Positions 53,335 through 62,091 of a stretch of DNA of 64,000 nt are shown here, in pieces. Numbering within the stretch: the first letter of the stretch is position 1; the number at the start of each line of letters is the position of its first letter. The notes under the pieces are model-generated. The model did not search any database. It was given only the letters and a program-made list of their open reading frames with translations, and was not told the DNA's origin. The translations under genes and the position numbers were made by a program. The stretch is from assembly GCF_001183965.1 (NCBI RefSeq), contig NZ_LFZV01000001.1, positions 1,873,861 to 1,937,860 on the forward strand, given 5' to 3'. The stretch comes from Bacillus sp. FJAT-27916. Its GTDB lineage: Bacteria > Bacillota > Bacilli > Bacillales > Pradoshiaceae.

Positions 53335-54459
53335 ATGTCAAAAAAACGGATTGTATTGAAGATTGGCAGCAGCTCACTCACCAATACAAAAGGTGAAATA
53401 GATGAACAAAAATTCATGGATCATATTATGGCGATTGTCGCCTTGCGCAAGATGGGTCATGAGGTCGTTTTGGTATCCTCAGGAGCGGTAGCAGCAGGTT
53501 TCCGTGCACTCGGTTATCCTGGGAGGCCGGTGACGCTGAAAGGAAAGCAGGCAGCAGCGGCTGTCGGGCAAAGCCTGCTGATCCAGAACTATATGCAGAA
53601 GCTCGGGAAATTTAACCTTACGCCTGCCCAGATCCTTCTGACAAGAAACGATTTTTCCATGAAGGACCGCTATAAAAATGCCTATTCCACGATGGAGGAA
53701 TTATTGAGCAGGGGGATTATTCCCATCATTAACGAAAATGATACTGTATCGGTTGCGGAGCTGACATTTGGGGATAATGATATGCTCTCTGCTCTTGTCA
53801 GCGGTCTGATTCATGCAGAACAGTTAATCATCTTAACGGATATTAACGGAGTATATGATTCCAATCCTGGCAAGAACAAGGATGCGAAGCGGTTCGACTT
53901 CATTCATGAGGTCACCGATTCATTTTTATCCTTTGCAGAGGGTTCAGGAACGAAGGTTGGAACTGGGGGTATGCTTTCTAAGCTGTTGGCGGCAAGGACT
54001 GCGAATTCCCTTGGGGTTCCAGTGTTTATTGGTTCAGGGCAGGGTGAGAATAAATTGCTCGACATTATTGCAGGACACGGAAACGGCACCTATGTCGGAA
54101 AGGATTCTTTAAGCCCGTTGAAGAATACGAAGCAATGGATTGCTTTCCACTCAGCCGTGACAGGAAGAATTTATGTTGATGAGGGAGCAGAGCTGGCTTT
54201 ATTGAAAAAGGGAAGCAGTTTGCTGCCTGCAGGTATTCAACATGTAGCAGGTACTTTTGAAAAGGGGGATGTCGTAGAGGTTCATGGGAATTCAGGGCTC
54301 CTTGGGAAAGGGGAAGTGCTATACCCTTCTTACATTCTAGAAAGAATGATGGGGAAACACAGCACAGAGCTTGCTTGCGGAACGAATATGAGCATGGAAA
54401 TCATCCATCGCGATCAATGGGTGACAATACCGAAAGAGAGGAAGATAATCAATGAGTGA
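53335..54459 (+). CDS. proB: glutamate 5-kinase
   Basis: First enzyme of proline synthesis, 374 residues. The amino-acid-kinase domain shows [13 protein letters not shown] at the start, [12 protein letters not shown] near residue 45, [11 protein letters not shown] near residue 140 and [15 protein letters not shown] near residue 212. A C-terminal PUA domain begins around residue 275 ([24 protein letters not shown]). The start at 53335 follows AAAGGAG; the longer frame upstream runs into the T-box terminator. Regulation is by the T-box and presumably feedback inhibition by proline. It overlaps proA by eight bases. Confidence 0.97.
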   Translation: MSKKRIVLKIGSSSLTNTKGEIDEQKFMDHIMAIVALRKMGHEVVLVSSGAVAAGFRALGYPGRPVTLKGKQAAAAVGQSLLIQNYMQKLGKFNLTPAQILLTRNDFSMKDRYKNAYSTMEELLSRGIIPIINENDTVSVAELTFGDNDMLSALVSGLIHAEQLIILTDINGVYDSNPGKNKDAKRFDFIHEVTDSFLSFAEGSGTKVGTGGMLSKLLAARTANSLGVPVFIGSGQGENKLLDIIAGHGNGTYVGKDSLSPLKNTKQWIAFHSAVTGRIYVDEGAELALLKKGSSLLPAGIQHVAGTFEKGDVVEVHGNSGLLGKGEVLYPSYILERMMGKHSTELACGTNMSMEIIHRDQWVTIPKERKIINE

Positions 54460-55699
54460 GGTAAGGGAGAAGGGGAAAATCGCCAAAGAAGCAAGCTTTG
54501 CCTTGCTTAATGTTACGACCGAAGAGAAAAATGAAGCCTTACGACTGGTTGCTGAAAAGCTATTGTCTGAAAAAGACTATTTGATTCAAGAAAATATCCG
54601 GGATCTGCAGGCAGGAAAAGAGGCTGGGTTAACAGAGTCGGTACTGGACCGGATTATGCTGAATGAAAAACGGATTGAAGATATGTCCGCTGCCATACAG
54701 CTGTTGATTGAAATGAAGGACCCAATCGGTGAGGTTCTAGAAACAATCAAAAAAGAAAATGGGCTTTTCATTCAAAAGAAGGCTGTCCCGATCGGTGTCA
54801 TCGGAATGATTTATGAAGCCAGACCGAATGTAACCGTTGATGCGGCAACACTCGCCTTGAAGACAGGGAACGCCGTTGTGCTTCGCGGAAGCTCATCCGC
54901 ACAGTATTCCAACCAAGCACTTGTCAAGGTCATTCACGAGGCATTATCCCAATCAGCCATCACGCCTCTTAGCATTCAGTTAATAGAGGACACAAGCCGG
55001 GAGACAGCGAAAGAGCTGTTCACCATGAATGAATACCTCGATGTTCTTATTCCGCGCGGGGGTAAAAAATTAATTGAAACGGTTGTAAGGGAATCAACCG
55101 TGCCTGTACTGGAAACAGGGGCGGGTAATTGTCATCTATTCATTGACCGCACAGCCTCATTTGAGATGGCCTCTCGTATTGCTATCAATGCCAAGACGCA
55201 AAGACCGAGCGTGTGTAATGCGATTGAATCCATCTTGATTGAGAAGGAATGGTTCTCAATCCACGGTGCGGCATTCCTAAAAGAGCTTCACGAGCATGGA
55301 GTCACCATCTATGGAGATGAAAAAGTGTGTCAGGCATTTCCTCCCGTAAAACGAGCCCGTGAAGAAGACTGGGAAACCGAGTACCTTGGCTTAGAGATAA
55401 GTGTTAAGACTGTTTCAGATGTGAAGGAAGCCATAAACCACATCAATCGGTATGGAACGAAGCATTCAGAAGCCATCATTAGTGAAGACAAACAAAATAC
55501 TGAGATTTTCATGAATTTAGTCGACGCAGCAGCCGTCTACCATAATGCCTCAACCAGATTTACAGATGGATTTGAATTTGGCTACGGGGCTGAGATCGGC
55601 ATCAGCACACAGAAGCTGCATGCACGTGGACCGATGGGATTAAAAGCTTTAACCTCAAGCAAATATTATCTATACGGAGAAGGTCAAATCCGAGTGTAA
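54452..55699 (+). CDS. proA: gamma-glutamyl phosphate reductase
   Basis: Second enzyme of proline synthesis, 415 residues of the aldehyde dehydrogenase superfamily, reducing glutamyl-5-phosphate with NADPH. Visible motifs are [36 protein letters not shown] near residue 112, [11 protein letters not shown] near residue 203, [16 protein letters not shown] near residue 220, and the catalytic Cys in [14 protein letters not shown] near residue 255. It ends [31 protein letters not shown]. It is translationally coupled to proB. Confidence 0.97.
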   Translation: MSEVREKGKIAKEASFALLNVTTEEKNEALRLVAEKLLSEKDYLIQENIRDLQAGKEAGLTESVLDRIMLNEKRIEDMSAAIQLLIEMKDPIGEVLETIKKENGLFIQKKAVPIGVIGMIYEARPNVTVDAATLALKTGNAVVLRGSSSAQYSNQALVKVIHEALSQSAITPLSIQLIEDTSRETAKELFTMNEYLDVLIPRGGKKLIETVVRESTVPVLETGAGNCHLFIDRTASFEMASRIAINAKTQRPSVCNAIESILIEKEWFSIHGAAFLKELHEHGVTIYGDEKVCQAFPPVKRAREEDWETEYLGLEISVKTVSDVKEAINHINRYGTKHSEAIISEDKQNTEIFMNLVDAAAVYHNASTRFTDGFEFGYGAEIGISTQKLHARGPMGLKALTSSKYYLYGEGQIRV

Positions 55700-55762
55700 G
55701 AAGAGGAGAGAGCCGGTTCTATAGGGAATCGGCTCTTCTTCTTTTGAGATGAAAAATGGCTT

Positions 55763-55903
55763 CTAATCACGCATGGCTCCTGCCTCTCGAGAAGTCATTG
55801 CCCCCACTCCTGCTGCTACATCCTTTTTGATTTGTTGTTTAACCTTTTGTGGATCAGTTCCTGAAAAGCCAGTATTCTTGTTTACTTGTTTATTCTGTTG
55901 CAT
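55763..55903 (-). CDS. 46-residue small protein, probable gamma-type SASP-like spore protein
   Basis: A short gene with an excellent ribosome site: AAGGAGG six bases before ATG on the minus strand. The product is Gln/Lys-rich: MQQNKQVNKNTGFSGTDPQK, then VKQQIKKDVAAGVGAMTSRE, then AGAMRD. The GTDPQKVKQQI segment recalls the repeat of gamma-type small acid-soluble spore proteins (TDxQxVKQQN), which store amino acids in spores, but only one repeat is present and no GPR cleavage site is clear. AATACTA near 55945 resembles a sigma-G -10, although no well-spaced -35 is visible. It is convergent with proA. Confidence 0.6.
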   Translation of the reverse strand: MQQNKQVNKNTGFSGTDPQKVKQQIKKDVAAGVGAMTSREAGAMRD

Positions 55904-56813
55904 AAGTTCCTCCTTCATTTTAGGCTTAACATTAGTATTATTTCAATAAACTCTCTGAGTATCCTATAGACTTGAGTTGTTTTGCTGGATGGAAGCGGGG
56001 AACCTGTTTAGGTAAAAAAAGGATTATGATTTTATCACTAGGAAGTTCGGCGCTTTAAAGATGGAATTTTTTTTCGAAATTTAAAATAATGAAGAAGATT
56101 ATTTACAAAGTCTCGTTTAGTTGGTATATTTTTACTTGTAAGAGCGATTAATGATTATAGAGAGGAGTGAATATTCAATTGAAATATAAATAGCAGCCCT
56201 GCACTATTTTACGCAAAAAAATAATTCTCAATTAAAACGAATGTACTTATGTAATAACCTTTATCATGATCATCCTCTTGTATAAGACTCAAGCCCTTTA
56301 GTAGCTAGCTAGAAAACATGAAAATCATCAATGGTAGCCAATCTCAATCTCACCATCCTCATAATCCGGTAATGACAGACTTTGCTCGTATAATAATGAT
56401 AGACCAGCAAACGTTATGAACCTCAAAAAACCCACATATCAAATCATATGGCAATAAATGATTCCATCCCCCCATATCAGTCATAACATCACTTAAGTTC
56501 CTTGCATAAAAAATTTTACGAACCATGATAAGAAAGAATACGAACGAAGCGGAGATAAAAAGTCCCTAACAGTTCAAAAGTTTGCATTCTGAAACAACCA
56601 CTAGTAAGTAACAGAAGCTAATGGCATAGCCATGATTAATTATCTCCTGGCCAGAGAGTGATAGCGCATTCAAACGAGTGTTTGATTTTGATTTTTTTGA
56701 GAACGAGGGTTATGACTTCGAGGGGAAAGGCCCATAAAGCTAGATAATAATATTTTATACCGTGAAGTCAGGCAAGTAATGGAAATATTTTATATTTGAG
56801 AGGAGAGTCTGTT
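55904..56813. other. 900-base AT-rich gap with an orphan promoter and ribosome site
   Basis: No gene could be supported. TTTACA and TATATT, 17 bases apart at 56102-56130, make a good vegetative promoter. GAGAGGAGTG at 56159-56168 is a good ribosome site, but the TTG that follows opens only four codons before TAG. The remaining 600 bases to the kelch-like gene have stops in every frame and no clear repeats. It looks like the start of a gene whose body has been lost or replaced. Confidence 0.5.
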
Positions 56814-57968
56814 ATGAAAAAATTTTTAGTAGCAGTGATGGCCATGATGCTTATGCTGGTTGGTTTAAACGAAATGAAGATAGACGAATCGAGCGCATCT
56901 GGAAAGGCAAAATCCGTGAAAAAAATAGCATGGGAGCATGCAGGAGAATTAGAGGCCCAAACAGGATTTGAAAAAAATATAGGGACAGCAGGGATGTTAT
57001 CGGGCTCTTATAAAGATTATGTCATTACTGGAGGCGGAGCCAATTTTCCTTATGAGTCAGTATTAAATGGAGGGGTGAAGCAGCATTATTCCGATATATA
57101 CGTACTTAAAAAAGAAAAAGACAAACTAACGATGGTTCAACATACGAATCTTGATTATGAGATAGGATATGGTTCGTCCATAACAACTAATGAAGGAGTC
57201 TACTATATTGGGGGAAGTCCGGATCAAGAACGTGCGAATGATATTACGTTATTTACTATAGATAAAAATAAAAAATTAAAAGTGAAAAAAATAGGAGATT
57301 TACCCTTCACGATAAGCGATGGTATCGCGGTGGAGAAAAACGGAAAATTATACATTGGACTTGGCAAACAGAATGGAACAGGCAGTAATAAATTATATGA
57401 ATATGATGTCAAAACATCTAAGACGAAAGAATTAGCACCCATGCCAGGTGAAAGTGTAAGAAATCAAAGTGTAGCCCAATTATTAAATGGAGATCTCTAT
57501 GTATTTAGCGGTGGCGGGTCTGTTGCCTATACAGATGGATATAAATATAATATTAAAACGAATTCATGGTCAAAAGTTTCTTCTGTAACGGTAGGGGATA
57601 AACAACTTTCTTTATTAGGCGCCAATTCAGTGAAATTAAACAATGATGAAATGATGGTAATAGGAGGATTTAATAAAGAAGTATATGATGACGCAACGAA
57701 AAATTTAACTACTTTACAGGGGGAAGAATTACAAGCGTTTAGAGAGGTCTATTTTACAGCCGATCCGTATGAATTTAATTGGAATAAAGATATATTAATC
57801 TATAATGCAAAAAAGAATACATGGAGATCAGTAGGTAAGGTTCCCTTTGATGCACCTTGTGGTGAAGGGTTAGTTTTAATGGGGAACATGATCTATTCTA
57901 TAAATGGTGAAATAAAACCGGGAGTAAGGACGAATGCCATTTATTCGGGAACCATAGCTTATAAGTAA
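56814..57968 (+). CDS. secreted kelch-like beta-propeller protein
   Basis: Protein of 384 residues with a signal-like N terminus (MKKFLVAVMAMMLMLVGLNE, no clear cleavage motif and no lipobox Cys). About six kelch-like units follow, marked by G-G and aromatic repeats: DYVITGGGANFPYES, VYYIGGSPDQERAND, LYIGLGKQNGTGSNKLYEYD, LYVFSGGGSVAYTDGYKYNI, MMVIGGFNKEVYDD and MIYSINGEIKPG. N-acetylneuraminate epimerase-type (NanM) kelch proteins look similar, but no sialic acid genes are nearby. GAGAGGAGAG precedes the ATG. Codon use is visibly richer in A/T than in neighbouring genes, and together with the AT-rich gap upstream this hints at acquisition by transfer. Confidence 0.75.
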   Translation: MKKFLVAVMAMMLMLVGLNEMKIDESSASGKAKSVKKIAWEHAGELEAQTGFEKNIGTAGMLSGSYKDYVITGGGANFPYESVLNGGVKQHYSDIYVLKKEKDKLTMVQHTNLDYEIGYGSSITTNEGVYYIGGSPDQERANDITLFTIDKNKKLKVKKIGDLPFTISDGIAVEKNGKLYIGLGKQNGTGSNKLYEYDVKTSKTKELAPMPGESVRNQSVAQLLNGDLYVFSGGGSVAYTDGYKYNIKTNSWSKVSSVTVGDKQLSLLGANSVKLNNDEMMVIGGFNKEVYDDATKNLTTLQGEELQAFREVYFTADPYEFNWNKDILIYNAKKNTWRSVGKVPFDAPCGEGLVLMGNMIYSINGEIKPGVRTNAIYSGTIAYK

Positions 57969-58009
57969 ATTTTTTAACAAACGTGAAAATGTTTATTGCC
58001 TGATAGAGT

Positions 58010-58041
58010 GGCTGGAATCCTTTTATTCCAGCCTCTTTATT
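58010..58041 (+). terminator. terminator of kelch-like gene
   Basis: GGCTGGAAT and ATTCCAGCC pair around a six-base loop, with a T-rich tail. Confidence 0.85.
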
Positions 58042-58074
58042 TGTGCAGTAAAATGATGCAAAAGCAAACAAAAA

Positions 58075-58102
58075 AGCCGTCTTTTAGATAGAGACGGCTT
58101 TC
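58075..58102 (-). terminator. terminator overlapping the osmC stop
   Basis: AAAGCCGTC and GACGGCTTT pair around the stop codon of the minus-strand gene, which is followed by T on that strand. Confidence 0.75.
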
Positions 58103-58539
58103 TTGATGGTCACCTCGAGTTGCAGTTCCACATTTCCCATAATTGCTCTGCTAATCATGCAGGATTTCTCTGCTTTCTCAGCTAGTCTTCTGGTGAGATC
58201 AATTTCCTTCTCAGAGGAAGAGGCCTTTAAGGTGATGGTCGGACGATGAATAATTTTCTTATAGGTAAATATGCCATTGGTGACATCGACAACACCGACA
58301 GATTCCATCGTCAAATCTTCTTTCTCAATCTTGCTGCGTTCTAGCATCGCTGCTAGGGTGATAATGTAGCAGGTTGATGCGGCGCCTAGCAGCATTTCGT
58401 CTGGGTTTGTCCCTATGCCGGGACCATCCATCTCAGCTGGGATGGAGATGTTGGTTTTTAAGTTTCCTGCCTCGATTGTACCTGAATCATTTCGCAGACC
58501 AGGCCAATGAGCTTTTAAATGAAAATGGTGTTCAGCCAA
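58084..58539 (-). CDS. OsmC/Ohr-family peroxiredoxin-like protein
   Basis: Thiol peroxidase-like protein of 151 residues. The two redox cysteines characteristic of the family are present: ASTCYIITLAAMLER near residue 58 and KAEKSCMISRAIMGN near residue 128. N-terminal KAHWPGLRNDSGTIEAGNLK and GPGIGTNPDEMLLGA match the SACOL1771-type OsmC subgroup rather than classical Ohr. It probably detoxifies organic or lipid hydroperoxides. GAAGGAGGAATTCG precedes the ATG on the minus strand. It is monocistronic. Confidence 0.9.
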   Translation of the reverse strand: MAEHHFHLKAHWPGLRNDSGTIEAGNLKTNISIPAEMDGPGIGTNPDEMLLGAASTCYIITLAAMLERSKIEKEDLTMESVGVVDVTNGIFTYKKIIHRPTITLKASSSEKEIDLTRRLAEKAEKSCMISRAIMGNVELQLEVTIKKAVSI

Positions 58540-58757
58540 ACGAATTCCTCCTTAATAACGACTATGTTCATTTTACCTTATCTTGGTATTCAGAGAGGAG
58601 GATATTGCCCGTTAGTGGAATAATCCGGTCTATTTCTACACAATATAAATAAGTCGAAAATATTTTTCGAATTATATTTACCATTTGACATATAGCTGAC
58701 ACATTATATGATTATAGTAACACCATAGAAAACACATTGTGATAGGAGTTATCAAAC

Positions 58758-59711
58758 ATGTCGAACGAGCAAAACAAGGATCAGAACGAACAACAAGAAG
58801 AGCTTGTTGCAGAGGAAAAAGCACCGAAGATGAAAAAGAAAATGAGCAAGAAAATGATCGCGGGTATTACAACATCCGTTGTTCTTATTGCAGCTATAGC
58901 CGGAGGCGCTTATGCGTATGTGAAATCACAAACGGTCGCATCGGTGGATGGCGAACGAATTACAAAGGAAGAGTTATACGATTCTTTAGTAGGCGTATAC
59001 GGTTCCGCTGCAGTAGATAATCTAGTCACGAAAGTGGTCATTGATAAAGAAGCAGATAAACGCGATATTAAAGTGAAAAACAGTGAAATCAACGATGAAG
59101 TGGCTGTATATGAAGAAAACTATGGCGGTGAAGAAGGTTTGAAGTCCGCCTTAGAAGCAAGCGGACTAACATTGGCTGATTTGAAAGAAGATATTGAAAC
59201 GAATATCAAAATTGAAAAATTAATGGCAAAAGATATTGAGATCACAGATGATGAAGTAAAAGCCTACTATGAAGAAAACAAAGATGACTATGATACAGCA
59301 GAATCTATTGAAGTAAGCCATATCCTAGTTGAAGACAAAGAAACAGCGCAAAAAGTACTTGATAAGCTGGAATCTGGGGAAGATTTCGCTGATTTAGCGG
59401 AAGAATATTCTACTGACGAATCCACTGCTAAAAATGGCGGTGAACTCGGCTTCATTAAATCAGGTGAAATGGTAGAAGAGTTTGAAAAGGCGGCATTTGC
59501 CCTTAAAGTTGGCGAAATTAGTGATATCGTCAAAACGGACTATGGCTACCACATCATCACAGCTACTGATTATAAAGAAGCAAAAGAATCCACCTATGAA
59601 GAGTCTAAAGAAGATGCAAAAGAAGCTGCTTTAGCTGCGAAAATTTCTTCGGAATACAGCTCATGGGTTGAAGAACTAAAAACAGAATATGATATTCAAA
59701 AAAATATCTAA
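58758..59711 (+). CDS. membrane-anchored PrsA-like peptidylprolyl isomerase (parvulin)
   Basis: Extracytoplasmic folding factor of 317 residues. A charged cytoplasmic N terminus of about 38 residues (NEQNKDQNEQQEELVAEEKAP) precedes one membrane helix (MIAGITTSVVLIAAIAGGAYAYV). A SurA-N-like helical domain follows, then a parvulin domain at residues 175 to 275 (ESIEVSHILVEDKETAQKVL, DESTAKNGGELGFIKSGEMV, TDYGYHIITATD), and a Lys/Glu-rich tail. Classical PrsA is a lipoprotein with a Cys-lipobox; no Cys is present here, so this copy is held by its helix instead. GATAGGAG lies ahead of the ATG. It is single, with a terminator near 59719-59766. Confidence 0.9.
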   Translation: MSNEQNKDQNEQQEELVAEEKAPKMKKKMSKKMIAGITTSVVLIAAIAGGAYAYVKSQTVASVDGERITKEELYDSLVGVYGSAAVDNLVTKVVIDKEADKRDIKVKNSEINDEVAVYEENYGGEEGLKSALEASGLTLADLKEDIETNIKIEKLMAKDIEITDDEVKAYYEENKDDYDTAESIEVSHILVEDKETAQKVLDKLESGEDFADLAEEYSTDESTAKNGGELGFIKSGEMVEEFEKAAFALKVGEISDIVKTDYGYHIITATDYKEAKESTYEESKEDAKEAALAAKISSEYSSWVEELKTEYDIQKNI

Positions 59712-59718
59712 AAATGAA

Positions 59719-59767
59719 AGCTGGATAGCGCAGCCTAATCAACAGGGCCGCTTATCCGGCTTTTTTG
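59719..59767 (+). terminator. terminator after prsA-like gene
   Basis: AGCTGGATAGCG pairs imperfectly with CGCTTATCCGGCT and is followed by a run of T. Confidence 0.7.
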
Positions 59768-59874
59768 TATGGATGAATAAAAAGAGGCTGAAGTTTTTGA
59801 TAATTCGCTTTTAAATGTATATATTTGTATTGGTGCTTTTCAAAAAAGGGAAGTAATTGATGGGAGAGAGAAGG

Positions 59875-60450
59875 ATGGAATTATTCGAAGCAATTAAGAC
59901 AAGGAGAAGTATCGGCAAGGTTAAAGGGGATCCTGTTCCAAGGGAATTAATTGAGCAGGTTATTGAAGCCGGAACATGGGCGCCATGTCATCATAGAACA
60001 GAACCGTGGCGATTTGTCGTTCTTGAGGGAGATGGACGGAACAAGCTGCGTGATGCACTAACAGCCTCTCTTCAAGCTACTATGGATGATCCTCATACGG
60101 AGGAAAATCAAGCAAGGCTTGAGAAAATCAGCAAGCAGCCATACCGGGCACCTGTGATTATCGTCACCGCAGTTGAGCCGGTTGAAAACGATAAGGTCAT
60201 TAGGGAAGAAGAATTTGCCGCTGGTCATGCGGCTGTTCAGAATATGCTGCTTGCTGCCCATGCTTTAGGACTTGGGGCAGTTTGGCGGACGGGCAAGCCG
60301 CTTTACACAAGAACAATGTGTGAGGCTTTCGGACTCAGTGAAAAAGGAGCCGTTACTGGATTTCTTTATATCGGCTATCCGGACATGACTCCAGCTCCTG
60401 CAAAAAGAAAGACCGTCGATGAAGTAACAGAATGGCACAGCGAAGGATGA
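59875..60450 (+). CDS. nitroreductase-family protein
   Basis: FMN-dependent oxidoreductase of 191 residues. The N-terminal FMN-binding segment MELFEAIKTRRSIGKVKGD with EAGTWAPCHHRTEPWRFVVLE, the central AAVQNMLLAAHALGLGAVWRTG and the C-terminal GFLYIGYPD are typical of the YdjA/TdsD-like nitroreductase branch. The physiological substrate is unknown. Start 59875 follows GGGAG at eight bases and matches family starts; an ATG at 59860 with AAGGG ahead is also possible. It is monocistronic. Confidence 0.9.
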   Translation: MELFEAIKTRRSIGKVKGDPVPRELIEQVIEAGTWAPCHHRTEPWRFVVLEGDGRNKLRDALTASLQATMDDPHTEENQARLEKISKQPYRAPVIIVTAVEPVENDKVIREEEFAAGHAAVQNMLLAAHALGLGAVWRTGKPLYTRTMCEAFGLSEKGAVTGFLYIGYPDMTPAPAKRKTVDEVTEWHSEG

Positions 60451-60464
60451 ACCATCAATAAAGG

Positions 60465-60506
60465 AAACCCTATTCACTGTCTTTTAGACATGGATAGGGT
60501 TTTTTA
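60465..60506 (+). terminator. terminator after nitroreductase
   Basis: AAACCCTAT and ATAGGGTTT pair around a loop of about 20 bases, followed by a run of T. Confidence 0.8.
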
Positions 60507-60589
60507 TTTGAACAAAATAGGGAATATGAATAGACATAAAATATATTAATCTGATAAACTTAGTATGAAATAAAAAGGAGGGTCATGAT

Positions 60590-61168
60590 ATGACTGAAAG
60601 CTACTTAATTTTACACGGTCTTGGCGGAAGCGGGCCGGAACATTGGCAATCCTGGCTCAGCCATGAACTGGTGAAAGAAGGGAAGACGGTCTATTATCCG
60701 ACCCTGCCGGATTATGACCATCCGAAATTATCGGATTGGCTTGATGAGTTGGATAGAACCTTCCAAAGGATCGGGACAGATGAGAGGTTAACAATCATCG
60801 CTCACAGCCTGGGCTGTATTCTTTGGCTGCATTATCGAAAACAAACACTTCCTGGGATCGTGAACCGTGTTGTGCTCGTCGCACCGCCGTCCCCTTATTA
60901 TAAGCATGAATGTATCCAAGCGTTTTTCCCTTTGGACATTAAGGGTATAGAGAAAGATCAGCCTTATGCCGATACATTGCAGATTCAATCGACTAATGAT
61001 CCGTATTGTTCGGTCGAAGAGAGCCGATATTTCAGCCAAATGGGCATTCCGCAGAAAATTGTGCTGAATATGGGACATATCAATGTGGATTCAGGCTATG
61101 GCCCATGGCCCTGGATTCTCGATTATTGTCTAAAAGAGAATGAGGCGAAACTCATGAGAGAAGGCTGA
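60590..61168 (+). CDS. ydeN: RBBP9/YdeN-family alpha/beta hydrolase
   Basis: Small serine hydrolase of 192 residues. It has SYLILHGLGGSGPEHWQSWL at the start, the nucleophile elbow IIAHSLGCILWL with Ser near residue 69, the catalytic Asp in STNDPYCSVEES near residue 138 and His in NMGHINVDSGYGPWP near residue 165. These match B. subtilis YdeN and human RBBP9. The substrate is unknown. AAAGGAGGGTC precedes the ATG. The next gene starts 29 bases later on the same strand, so the two may form an operon. Confidence 0.9.
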   Translation: MTESYLILHGLGGSGPEHWQSWLSHELVKEGKTVYYPTLPDYDHPKLSDWLDELDRTFQRIGTDERLTIIAHSLGCILWLHYRKQTLPGIVNRVVLVAPPSPYYKHECIQAFFPLDIKGIEKDQPYADTLQIQSTNDPYCSVEESRYFSQMGIPQKIVLNMGHINVDSGYGPWPWILDYCLKENEAKLMREG

Positions 61169-61196
61169 TTATTACACGTGAACAGGAGCTGAGCAT

Positions 61197-61841
61197 GTGA
61201 GAGTATTAGTAGTTGGAGCGAACGGACAAATTGGCCAAAAAGTGGTTAAACTTATACAGGAATCTGAGGAACATTCTCCTGTGGCAATGGTCAGGAAGAA
61301 TGAGCAGAAGGAAAGTCTCGAGAAAGAAGGAATCGATGCTGTGCTGGCTAATCTTGAGGATAGTGTGGATGAACTAGCTAAAGTCCTTCAAGGAGTGGAC
61401 GGCGTCATCTTTACTGCCGGCTCAGGAGGCAGTACAGGCGCTGATAAAACCTTGCTGATTGATTTAGACGGTGCCATCAAAATGATGGAAGCATCTGAAC
61501 AGGCTGGTGTGGAGCGTTTCGTACTGATTAGCGCAATTGGTGCTGATAAGCGAGAGAATTGGAGCGAGGAAATCAAGTCTTATTATGTTGCCAAGTATTA
61601 CGCTGACAAAGCACTCGAACAAAGCAAATTAAATTATACAATCATCCGTCCGGGCGCACTCATAAATGAACCTGGAACAGGAAATGTGTGGGCGGGAACG
61701 GATTTCGAATATGGCAAAATTCCTAGAGAGGATGTGGCTCGTACGGTAGTTGCGTCCCTGACAGCTGAACCGACATACAGAAAAGCGTTTAATCTGATTT
61801 CTGGTGATACAAAAATTGATGCAGCTGTGAAAAATCTTTAA
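61197..61841 (+). CDS. atypical SDR, NAD(P)-binding protein (YhfK-like)
   Basis: NAD(P)-binding epimerase-like protein of 214 residues of the NmrA/YhfK type. The Rossmann motif VVGANGQIGQKVVKLI lies at residue 5, with DGVIFTAGSGGSTGADKTLLIDLDG near residue 68 and a putative Tyr-x-x-x-Lys as YYVAKYYADKALEQS near residue 128. GTG start with AGGAG eight bases upstream. Probably a sensor or reductase of unknown substrate; it follows ydeN closely. A strong terminator lies at 61852. Confidence 0.88.
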   Translation: MRVLVVGANGQIGQKVVKLIQESEEHSPVAMVRKNEQKESLEKEGIDAVLANLEDSVDELAKVLQGVDGVIFTAGSGGSTGADKTLLIDLDGAIKMMEASEQAGVERFVLISAIGADKRENWSEEIKSYYVAKYYADKALEQSKLNYTIIRPGALINEPGTGNVWAGTDFEYGKIPREDVARTVVASLTAEPTYRKAFNLISGDTKIDAAVKNL

Positions 61842-61851
61842 TTCTCTGGGC

Positions 61852-61881
61852 AGGCTGACCTTTATGGTCAGCCTTTTTTTG
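61852..61881 (+). terminator. terminator after yhfK-like gene
   Basis: AGGCTGACC and GGTCAGCCT pair around five bases, followed by seven T. Confidence 0.93.
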
Positions 61882-62091
61882 ATTTGAGTTTTAAATGCCT
61901 AATTATAATAAAGCAGGAATAACCTTATTCATTCTGCCTTCCCCGTCTATTTCTAGGCTATGTAAAAGTAGGTCTAAAGAAAGCTTTTCCATCTTTCTTG
62001 TGAGTCATATACACATTTGCCCAACTGCTCTCATATAGATAGTAAAAAAGAGAGAAAATATTTGTCCTGCAAATATGGGGAGGTATCGTGT

